Position numbers and translations under genes: made by a program
Shown here: piece by piece, positions 1 through 5,511 of the stretch
Layout of the letters: each line of letters starts with the position of its first letter
Numbering within the stretch: the stretch's first letter is position 1
Assembly (NCBI GenBank): GCA_903825065.1
Contig: CAIJZG010000289.1
Span: 1 to 5,511, forward strand
DNA length: 5,511 nt
Direction of reading: 5' to 3'
From: an uncultured Bacteroidota bacterium
GTDB taxonomy: Bacteria > Bacteroidota > Bacteroidia > Chitinophagales > Chitinophagaceae
Notes under the pieces: generated by a model
The model's input: only the letters and a program-made list of their open reading frames with translations
What the model was told of the DNA's origin: nothing
Databases searched by the model: none

Positions 1-15
1 GCTCGATCCAAATAG

Positions 16-46
16 TTGTTTATATCAATTTTTTGATCTCAATTTG
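16..46 (+). promoter_or_regulatory. Candidate Bacteroidota-type promoter for the small ORF
   Basis: A TTG at 16-18 is followed after 20 nt by TCAATTTG at 39-46. This matches the Bacteroidota -33/-7 pattern (TTG, about 19-21 nt, TAnnTTTG) with one mismatch, C for A in the second base of the -7 box. Transcription would start a few bases after 46, giving an AT-rich leader of about 25-30 nt before the ATG at 80. In AT-rich DNA such matches arise by chance, so this call rests mainly on its correct placement ahead of an ORF and terminator. Confidence 0.3.
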
Positions 47-79
47 TATCCTATTAACCACAAATTTAAATTTAATTCA

Positions 80-211
80 ATGATTTTACTAGCCGCACAA
101 ATCGCTAATAATACACCTAACGAAAGTCAGTTAATGATTATTGGAGTTACAGCTTGTATCATTTCCATCGTTTTATTACTTTGGAAAAATGAAGCAAAAA
201 CTACTATCTAA
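80..211 (+). CDS. Small single-pass membrane protein, function unknown (43 aa)
   Basis: An ATG at 80 opens a 43-codon frame ending in TAA at 209-211. The product has a short, mildly hydrophobic start (MILLAAQIA), a polar stretch around residues 10-17 (NNTPNESQ), one strong transmembrane segment at about residues 18-35 (many I, L, V, ending in Trp35) and a short basic tail starting KNEAK. By the positive-inside rule the tail should be cytoplasmic and the N terminus outside. I do not recognise the family. There is no Shine-Dalgarno sequence, which is usual here; the leader is AT-rich. A candidate promoter lies at 16-46 and an intrinsic terminator begins 24 nt after the stop, which supports real expression from this strand. 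The frame is also open from 80 back to the left window edge, so a longer protein entering from outside cannot be excluded. However, the translation of 2-79 has no clear domain character and ATG 80 is the natural start. Confidence 0.5.
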   Translation: MILLAAQIANNTPNESQLMIIGVTACIISIVLLLWKNEAKTTI

Positions 212-235
212 AATATAAGCTTAGCCATATTTTAC

Positions 236-260
236 AAGCAACCCTAGGGTTGCTTTTTTT
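236..260 (+). terminator. Intrinsic terminator after the small ORF
   Basis: Perfect inverted repeat: AAGCAACCC (236-244), centre TA, then GGGTTGCTT (247-255), running into a T-tract that ends at 260. The stem is GC-rich near its tip and the T-run follows it directly on the + strand. The - strand has no comparable T-run, so this ends a + strand transcript. It separates the small ORF from the acyltransferase gene starting at 315. The remaining 54 nt up to 315 show no other structure. Confidence 0.85.
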
Positions 261-314
261 ATGCTTCCAACAAAAATTTAAAGAAATATCCCATATTCTA
301 CTTAAGTTAGAAAA

Positions 315-1070
315 ATGAAATGGATTTGGAAGCCCCTACAGTTTTTATATTGCCTTTATGCTTTTTTATTCTTTGTAATTCTCACCCTCATTGCTTTCCC
401 ATTAGTAATGATTGCCCTCTCCTTCGGCAAGATCAAAGGCGGGAATATTATTTATCGAATTTGCAAATATTGGGCTTGGATCTGGTATCTATTTATTGGT
501 ATCAGGCATCAAGAAATATACGAATCAACACACAATACTAATCAACAATATATTTTTGTAGGGAATCATTCGTCCTATATTGATATTCCCCCCATTGTAC
601 TACTAGCCCATCAGCCAATCAGAGTGCTTGGGAAATATGAGATGGTGAAGATCCCCATATTTGGTTTGATTTATAAATCTGCCGTGATTCTTGTAGACAG
701 GAGTAATTCAGAAACCAGGGCTAAAAGTGTGAGAGCTCTAAAAGCTGCAATCAAAAACAATATTTCCATTTTCATTTTTCCAGAAGGTACTTTTAACGAA
801 ACGGGTAATCCACTTAAATCGTTTTATGATGGGGCTTTTAGAATTGCAATTGAAACCCAAACACCTATAAAACCGATCTTATTAGTAGATACTTTAGAAA
901 GATTACATTTTAATTCTATTTTTTCCCTAACTCCAGGAAAAAATAGAATTGTATATCTTGAAGAGGTTTCTGTTTCAGGCTTAGGTACGTCAGATATACC
1001 TTCCTTGAGGGATCAGGTGTATCAAATAATGGATACTGGGTTAAGAAGGTATCGCAGTTATACTGTTTGA
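315..1070 (+). CDS. plsC: 1-acyl-sn-glycerol-3-phosphate acyltransferase (PlsC family)
   Basis: This is a 251-residue membrane-associated acyltransferase of the PlsC/LPLAT family. Members typically transfer an acyl chain to the sn-2 position of lysophosphatidic acid, giving phosphatidic acid, the precursor of membrane phospholipids. Residues about 9-38 form a hydrophobic N-terminal membrane anchor, with a second aromatic-rich stretch at 52-62. The family motifs appear in order: the catalytic HX4D box (NHSSYID, His85 and Asp90), a second block with Gly106-Lys107, Pro114, Gly117 and Asp128-Arg129, the FPEGT substrate-binding box at 155-159, and TPIKPI at 183-188. The length is normal for the family. 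An in-frame TAA at 303-305 makes ATG 315 the only sensible start; there is no Shine-Dalgarno sequence. It lies upstream of priA in the same direction with no visible terminator between them. The family is secure; the exact acceptor is less so, because related enzymes acylate other lysolipids or ornithine lipids. Confidence 0.9.
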   Translation: MKWIWKPLQFLYCLYAFLFFVILTLIAFPLVMIALSFGKIKGGNIIYRICKYWAWIWYLFIGIRHQEIYESTHNTNQQYIFVGNHSSYIDIPPIVLLAHQPIRVLGKYEMVKIPIFGLIYKSAVILVDRSNSETRAKSVRALKAAIKNNISIFIFPEGTFNETGNPLKSFYDGAFRIAIETQTPIKPILLVDTLERLHFNSIFSLTPGKNRIVYLEEVSVSGLGTSDIPSLRDQVYQIMDTGLRRYRSYTV

Positions 1071-1151
1071 TTGTTGAAAGCGTCTTAACTTAGTCCTCTA
1101 ATTTTCATGGCAATAAATTCTTCTACACCACTCTCTGCTTTTTCACACAAT

Positions 1152-1155
1152 GAGG
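1152..1155 (+). promoter_or_regulatory. Shine-Dalgarno-like GAGG that favours the internal priA start
   Basis: GAGG lies 5 nt upstream of the ATG at 1161, good spacing for a ribosome binding site. The earlier in-frame ATG at 1107 has no such sequence (it is preceded by TAATTTTC). Bacteroidota use Shine-Dalgarno pairing weakly, so the site is supporting rather than decisive evidence. It agrees with the protein: PriA homology begins with the MFAEVIIPL stretch at 1161. Confidence 0.45.
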
Positions 1156-1160
1156 CAACT

Positions 1161-3602
1161 ATGTTTGCTGAAGTAATCATTCCATTATCATTACCAAAGA
1201 ATTATACCTGGTCTGTGCCATTTGAAATGCAAGCTAGCATCAAACCAGGAATAAGGGTGGAAGTAATTCTTGGAAAACATAAAAAATATGCCGGAATAGT
1301 TAAAAGGATTTTCTCATTGGCACCAATTGGATTTTCACCAAAACCTTTACTAAATATTCTTGATGAAGAACCTCTTGTTAACCCTGAACAGCTGGCACTT
1401 TGGGATTGGATTGCCAAATATTATTTATGCAGTGAGGGTGAAGTAATGCAAGCAGCAGTTCCAGCTAATTTAAAATTATCAAGCGAAAGTATTTTAATAT
1501 GGAACGAGGAGTTGGATGAATCCTATAACGATTTAAATGATGAAGAATTTATTGTTGCAGAAGCATTAGAATTAAAGAAGGAATTAAGATTAAGTGAAGT
1601 ACAACAATTACTCGATAGCTCACATATTTATCCAATTATAAAAAAATTAATTGACAGAAAAATTTGCTACGTCTGGGAAGAATTAGTAGAAAAATATCAG
1701 GAAAAAAAACAAAACTATATTTTGTTGCACCCAGATTATTCTAGCGATGAAAAACTTGCTGAACTTTTAAATAACTGGGGGAAGGCTCCTAAGCAAATGG
1801 AATTATTACTATCCTATTTGCACCTTATCAAAACAGAAGGCGAAGTTATTCAACCCTCACTATTAAAAAAATCGAATGCATCTGCCGCACAATTAAAGGG
1901 ATTAATCGATAAAGGGATTCTAGTTGCTCAAAAAAGAGCTGTTTCAAGAATTGCATTGTACTCACAAGATATTGATATTCATATCCAACTTTCAAACGCA
2001 CAAACTATTGCATTAACACAGATAAAAGAATCTTTTCAAAACAAACAGGTATGTTTACTGCATGGTGTAACTGCAAGTGGGAAAACTCAAATTTATATTC
2101 AATTAATTGAAGAATATATAAAGCTGGGAAAACAAGTTCTTTATTTACTTCCAGAAATTGCCCTCACCTCACAAATCATAAGAAGGCTGCAATTATATTT
2201 TGGCAATAAAATTGGAATATACCATTCTAAATTCAATGCTAACGAAAGAGTAGAGATTTGGAACAAAGTAAAAAATGGCGAAATGAAAGCTGTATTGGGT
2301 GCACGGTCTTCGCTCCTATTACCTTTTTGCAATTTGGGATTGATTATAGCAGATGAAGAACATGATGGTTCATATAAACAACATGATCCTGCTCCTAGGT
2401 ATCATGCCAGAGATAGCGCCATTTATTATGCTGGACTATTTCAAGCTAAAGTGTTATTGGGAAGTGCCACACCTAGTATTGAATCATATTATAATTGCCA
2501 GCAAAATAAATATTCACTGGTTAATTTATCTGAGAGATATGGGGATGCAGTATTACCAAAAATGGAATTAGCAGATTTTAAAAATCGAGTTGAAACACCA
2601 AATGGGATTACCGTGTTTACAGAAACTATGCTTAAAAGCATGGAGAAAACATTACAAGAAAATAAACAAATTATACTTTTTCAAAACCGCAGAGGTTATT
2701 CTCCCTATTTAATTTGTGATACATGTGGATGGATCCCGCATTGTGAACATTGCGATGTAACGCTTACTTACCACAAATCAAAACACAAACTTTCCTGTCA
2801 TTATTGTGGTAGCACATACCCTGTGGTATCAAGCTGTGCTGCTTGTGGCAGTCATCATTTTATTCAGAAAAATTTTGGAACAGAAAAAATAGAAGAACAA
2901 GTATTAGAATTTTTTCCAGATGCAAAAGTTGCACGCATGGATTACGATAGTGTTAAAGGAAAAAACGCTCATGATGCTTTAATAAAACAATTTGAACAAC
3001 AACGAATTGATATATTAGTAGGCACTCAAATGGTGGTAAAGGGACTTGATTTTGAACATGTGAATCTTGTGGGAATTGTAGATGCAGATGGCATATTAAA
3101 TTTTACTGATTTCAGAGTGAATGAAAGGGCTTTTCAATTAATGGAACAGGTAAGCGGAAGAGCAGGTAGAAAAAATGCCGATGGGAAAGTGATTATACAG
3201 GTCAGTAATTTGAAACATCCTATTTTACAATTCGTAAAAGCTCACAACTATTTTGAGCTTTATACTTTTGAGATAGATAACAGAAAACAATTTGGGTATC
3301 CACCTTTTACTAGACTAATTAGAATTAACTTCAAACACAAAGAGAAACATATTGCAGAGGAAGCAGCCAATGTATTTTCAAATGGGATAAAAGCGCAATT
3401 TGGTAATTATCTGATGGGGCCTTCACAACCTGTTGTAGACAGGGTAAGGAATCAATATATCTGGGAGATCCTTTTGAAATTACCGAAAGACAATCGACTC
3501 ATTCATCAAAGTAAAATAGCCATCATGCAACAATCATTGATCTTGCAAACACATAAAAGATATCGATCAGTTCATATTATTACAGATGTGGATCCGAACT
3601 AA
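1161..3602 (+). CDS. priA: Primosomal protein N', replication-restart helicase PriA
   Basis: PriA recognises stalled or collapsed forks and D-loops, unwinds the lagging arm by 3'-5' ATPase activity and starts reloading of the replicative helicase. Numbering from ATG 1161 (813 aa), the 3' DNA-binding domain is at the N terminus (MFAEVIIPLSLPKNYTWSVP, running to about 100). A winged-helix-like region follows, then the helicase: Walker A GVTASGKT (302-309), DEEH (398-401), GSAT (434-437), GTQMVVKGLDF (621-631) and QVSGRAGR (663-670). Eight cysteines in four CxxC pairs (519/522, 528/531, 546/549, 559/562) bind the two zinc ions. A C-terminal domain follows, and all expected parts are intact. An upstream in-frame ATG at 1107 would add 18 residues rich in Ser and Thr with no family resemblance. 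I prefer 1161 because homology starts there and GAGG precedes it; 1107 remains possible, bounded by a TAA at 1086-1088. murB follows after 24 nt. Confidence 0.96.
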   Translation: MFAEVIIPLSLPKNYTWSVPFEMQASIKPGIRVEVILGKHKKYAGIVKRIFSLAPIGFSPKPLLNILDEEPLVNPEQLALWDWIAKYYLCSEGEVMQAAVPANLKLSSESILIWNEELDESYNDLNDEEFIVAEALELKKELRLSEVQQLLDSSHIYPIIKKLIDRKICYVWEELVEKYQEKKQNYILLHPDYSSDEKLAELLNNWGKAPKQMELLLSYLHLIKTEGEVIQPSLLKKSNASAAQLKGLIDKGILVAQKRAVSRIALYSQDIDIHIQLSNAQTIALTQIKESFQNKQVCLLHGVTASGKTQIYIQLIEEYIKLGKQVLYLLPEIALTSQIIRRLQLYFGNKIGIYHSKFNANERVEIWNKVKNGEMKAVLGARSSLLLPFCNLGLIIADEEHDGSYKQHDPAPRYHARDSAIYYAGLFQAKVLLGSATPSIESYYNCQQNKYSLVNLSERYGDAVLPKMELADFKNRVETPNGITVFTETMLKSMEKTLQENKQIILFQNRRGYSPYLICDTCGWIPHCEHCDVTLTYHKSKHKLSCHYCGSTYPVVSSCAACGSHHFIQKNFGTEKIEEQVLEFFPDAKVARMDYDSVKGKNAHDALIKQFEQQRIDILVGTQMVVKGLDFEHVNLVGIVDADGILNFTDFRVNERAFQLMEQVSGRAGRKNADGKVIIQVSNLKHPILQFVKAHNYFELYTFEIDNRKQFGYPPFTRLIRINFKHKEKHIAEEAANVFSNGIKAQFGNYLMGPSQPVVDRVRNQYIWEILLKLPKDNRLIHQSKIAIMQQSLILQTHKRYRSVHIITDVDPN

Positions 3603-3626
3603 ATATTATTATTTATTTTCATATAG

Positions 3627-4649
3627 ATGCTCTTACAAAATAACATATCGCTTAAAAAATATAACAGCTTTGGTATTGATACTATCGCAAGAGATTTTTA
3701 TATCTTCAGTAATAAAGATGGGCTTTCTGAAATTGTAGATACCTATCAAAATCAAATACTTGACTCCCATTTTATTTTAGGGGGAGGAAGTAATATATTA
3801 TTTACAGCACAGTTGTTAGATACTGTTGTTTTGAAAAATGAAATCAAAGGGATTCAATTGTATAAAGAAGATGAGAATTACTTCTATGTAAAGGCTGCTG
3901 CTGGCGAAAATTGGCACCAATTTGTTTTACATTGTATTAATAATGGTTGGGCTGGTGTAGAAAATTTAAGCTTGATTCCAGGTACGGTAGGAGCCTCTCC
4001 TATTCAAAATATTGGGGCTTATGGAGTAGAAGTAAAAGACTTAATCGAATCTGTAGAAGCCTTTCATATTGCAGACAAATCATGGCATCAGTTTACCAAT
4101 GCCGATTGTTCATTCGATTACAGAAATAGCTCTTTTAAAAATAAATGGAAAAATCAATTTGTCATCACAAGTGTAAATTTCAAATTCAATAAAATTCCAA
4201 TTTTAAAAACGAGTTACGGAGCAATTGAAACAGAGTTGAAAAAAATGGGTATTGAAGAACTGAATATTCGAGTAATATCCAATGCAATTATCAACATTAG
4301 ATCAAGTAAATTACCAGATCCAAATTTAATTGGCAATGCAGGTAGTTTTTTTAAAAACCCTAGTATTGCTAAAGATCAATTCGAAAAAATATTGTTGAAA
4401 TACCCTGACTTACCTGGTTATCCAAACAAAGATGGAACCATAAAAATATCAGCGGGATGGTTGATAGAAAAAGCTGGTTGGAAGGGATATCGAGAAGGAG
4501 ATGCCGGCTGTCATTCCAGGCAAGCATTAGTGTTAATTAACTTCGGCCATGCAACAGGTTCAGAGATTTTTGCTTTGTCTGAAAAAATAATTGATTCTAT
4601 TGACAAAGAATTTAATATTACCCTTGAAAGAGAAGTGAATATTTTATAA
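3627..4649 (+). CDS. murB: UDP-N-acetylmuramate dehydrogenase MurB
   Basis: This cytoplasmic FAD enzyme reduces UDP-GlcNAc-enolpyruvate to UDP-MurNAc with NADPH, the second committed step of peptidoglycan precursor synthesis. The 340-residue length is close to the E. coli enzyme. The N-terminal FAD-binding part includes NSFGID (13-18), GGGSN (52-56) and the IPGTVGASPIQNIGAYG block (117-133). YRNSSFK (165-171) carries the conserved Arg166, and Tyr197 in SYGAIE probably matches the substrate-loop Tyr of type I enzymes. GNAGSFFKNP (236-245) contains Ser240, the expected proton donor. The C-terminal LEREV (333-337) holds the conserved catalytic glutamate. The presence of the KLPDP/GNAGSFFKNP region and the Tyr loop points to a type I MurB. 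A TAG stop at 3624-3626 lies in frame directly before ATG 3627, fixing the start. There is no Shine-Dalgarno sequence; the 24-nt gap after priA is almost all A and T. It is probably co-transcribed with priA. Confidence 0.97.
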   Translation: MLLQNNISLKKYNSFGIDTIARDFYIFSNKDGLSEIVDTYQNQILDSHFILGGGSNILFTAQLLDTVVLKNEIKGIQLYKEDENYFYVKAAAGENWHQFVLHCINNGWAGVENLSLIPGTVGASPIQNIGAYGVEVKDLIESVEAFHIADKSWHQFTNADCSFDYRNSSFKNKWKNQFVITSVNFKFNKIPILKTSYGAIETELKKMGIEELNIRVISNAIINIRSSKLPDPNLIGNAGSFFKNPSIAKDQFEKILLKYPDLPGYPNKDGTIKISAGWLIEKAGWKGYREGDAGCHSRQALVLINFGHATGSEIFALSEKIIDSIDKEFNITLEREVNIL

Positions 4650-4655
4650 TCACAT

Positions 4656-4692
4656 AAAAAAGCCCGATTACAATTAATGCAATCGGGCCTTT
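4656..4692 (-). terminator. Intrinsic terminator between convergent genes
   Basis: GCCCGATT (4662-4669) pairs perfectly with AATCGGGC (4681-4688) around an 11-nt loop. Read on the - strand the stem is followed by six T residues (complement of 4661 down to 4656), a good tail for ending the OmpA-family transcript. On the + strand only TTT (4690-4692) follows after one C, so termination of murB transcripts is probably weaker, though the hairpin may serve both directions. Confidence 0.8.
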
Positions 4693-4710
4693 AACTATCA
4701 TTCATTCAGA

Positions 4711-5511
4711 TTAATTCTCCTGAACTTTAAATTCTACTCTTCTATTTAATTTTTGACCTTCTTTTGTTTTGTTATCAGCTATTGGTTTGCTGCTTCCATA
4801 ACCTGTAGCTGTTAATCTATTCGGTGCAATTCCTTTTTTAACTAAATAAGTCTTCACGATGTTAGCACGATCTAATGATAGTTTATCATTCAATTTAACA
4901 CTACCTGTACTTGAAGTATGACCATCCACATATAATTTCAATTCTGGATTTTCAGTCAATACTTTTACACCTTTATCTAATTCTGTTTTTGCAACTTTAG
5001 TTAGTTCACTACTTGAGTTATCAAAATTTATATCTGCAGCTTTGAAATTCAATGAAGGACATCCAAATAATGCAGCTGTTCCTTTAACATGCGGGCACTT
5101 ATCTTCTTCATCATTAACTCCATCTCCATCTGTATCAGGAATTGGACATCCTTGATAACGTGCAAGACCTGGAACGGTTGGACATTTATCTTCCTCATCA
5201 TTAATACCATCTTTATCTGTATCCGGTATAGGACATCCCTCATATTTAGCAATACCTTTTACAGTTGGACATTTATCGTTATCATCATTAATTCCATCAC
5301 CATCAGTATCTGGTACCGGACATCCTTGGTATTTAGCAATACCAGGAACAGTAGGGCATTTATCATTCGTATCAATAATACCATCTCCATCAGTATCCAA
5401 AGGTGCTGGTGGAGGAGGCGGAGGAGGGGCAACAATTACAGGTGGTTTATTCTCTTTTACAGGTATAGAAAATCCAATTGAATAATTTATATGGTTGGTT
5501 GACAAAGGAGA
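4711..5511 (-). CDS. OmpA-family outer-membrane protein with type 3 repeats (partial, start outside window)
   Basis: This is the C-terminal part of an outer-membrane protein that tethers the outer membrane to peptidoglycan. Residues are counted from the TTG at 5503-5505. Residues 4-16 (NHINYSIGFSIPV) look like the last strand of an N-terminal beta barrel. Next come a proline-rich linker (seven Pro at 27-33), four thrombospondin type 3 repeats (37-150) and an OmpA/MotB-like domain (about 154-264) with GHTSSTGS, LSLDRA, GYGSSKP and NRRVEF motifs. The frame stays open through 5511 and the upstream codons continue as Ser-Pro, so the TTG is very unlikely to be the start. No signal peptide or complete barrel is in view, and the full protein probably exceeds 400 residues. 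In the C-terminal domain Arg213 matches the conserved diaminopimelate-binding Arg, but the usual Asp of GHTD is Ser198. The gene is convergent with murB and ends at TAA (4711-4713), just before a shared hairpin. Confidence 0.93.
   Translation of the reverse strand, partial: SPLSTNHINYSIGFSIPVKENKPPVIVAPPPPPPPAPLDTDGDGIIDTNDKCPTVPGIAKYQGCPVPDTDGDGINDDNDKCPTVKGIAKYEGCPIPDTDKDGINDEEDKCPTVPGLARYQGCPIPDTDGDGVNDEEDKCPHVKGTAALFGCPSLNFKAADINFDNSSSELTKVAKTELDKGVKVLTENPELKLYVDGHTSSTGSVKLNDKLSLDRANIVKTYLVKKGIAPNRLTATGYGSSKPIADNKTKEGQKLNRRVEFKVQEN
5056..5397 (-). repeat. Four tandem thrombospondin type 3 repeats (87-nt period)
   Basis: Inside the OmpA-family gene, four 29-residue units follow one another: 5311-5397, 5224-5310, 5137-5223 and a slightly shorter last unit at 5056-5136. 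Each starts DTDGDG (DTDKDG in the third), continues with an acidic xNDxxDKCP segment and ends in GCP. The spaced Asp residues are the calcium-binding pattern of type 3 repeats. Each unit has two Cys (KCP and GCP), eight in all, which could form disulfides in the periplasm. The repeats probably make a stiff, calcium-stabilised spacer between barrel and peptidoglycan-binding domain. DNA copies have diverged clearly at synonymous sites, so the array is not a recent expansion. Confidence 0.93.

Noticed and set aside
303..310. TAAGTTAG just before plsC as a -7 box
   Set aside because: It has a mismatch in the key TTTG part, lacks a clear -33 partner and would leave almost no leader before the ATG at 315.
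1702..1709. Run of eight A inside priA as a possible frameshift site
   Set aside because: The PriA frame continues intact through it to all helicase motifs, and no alternative product or downstream stimulatory structure is evident. A-runs are common in this AT-rich DNA.
2141..2332. A 63-codon open frame on the - strand within priA
   Set aside because: It overlaps the helicase core of PriA in full, shows no recognisable protein features and has no signals of its own. The same holds for the other short overlapping frames in plsC, priA and murB.
5411..5428. GGAGGAGG stretches on the + strand resembling a strong ribosome binding site
   Set aside because: They are the complement of the CCN proline codons in the linker and no gene follows on the + strand.
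5089..5481. A 130-codon open frame on the + strand opposite the OmpA-family repeats
   Set aside because: It is the antisense reading of the repetitive Asp/Gly codons, giving repeated Ile, Ser and Thr and a run of Arg and Trp. The - strand reading has full family motifs and accounts for the open frame.

Overview
The window looks like ordinary chromosome from an AT-rich Bacteroidota bacterium, plausibly of the Chitinophagaceae type. The evidence is the low GC content by eye, AT-rich leaders with almost no Shine-Dalgarno sequences, a candidate Bacteroidota-type promoter (TTG, 20-nt spacer, TCAATTTG), and an OmpA-family protein with thrombospondin type 3 repeats, which is common in that phylum. 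The genus assignment is a guess.

Layout, left to right. Positions 1-260 hold a small transcription unit on the + strand: a candidate promoter (16-46), a 43-residue single-pass membrane protein of unknown function (80-211) and a strong intrinsic terminator (236-260). Next come three + strand genes: a PlsC-like 1-acyl-glycerol-3-phosphate acyltransferase (315-1070), the replication-restart helicase PriA (1161-3602, possibly from 1107) and the peptidoglycan precursor enzyme MurB (3627-4649). No terminator is visible between these three, so they may be co-transcribed. priA and murB are only 24 nt apart. A hairpin at 4656-4692 separates murB from a convergent gene on the - strand (4711 to the window edge). 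That gene encodes the C-terminal part of an OmpA-family outer-membrane protein: last barrel strand, poly-proline linker, four calcium-binding type 3 repeats and a peptidoglycan-binding domain. Its N-terminal barrel lies outside the window.

The genes share a loose theme of growth and envelope building: phospholipid synthesis (PlsC), peptidoglycan precursor synthesis (MurB) and anchoring of the outer membrane to peptidoglycan (OmpA). PriA, a DNA replication protein, sits among them. All are housekeeping families. I see no mobile element, CRISPR array, RNA gene, toxin-antitoxin pair or defence system. The points most worth a second look are the small membrane ORF with its own promoter and terminator, and the Ser that replaces the usual diaminopimelate-binding Asp in the OmpA domain.
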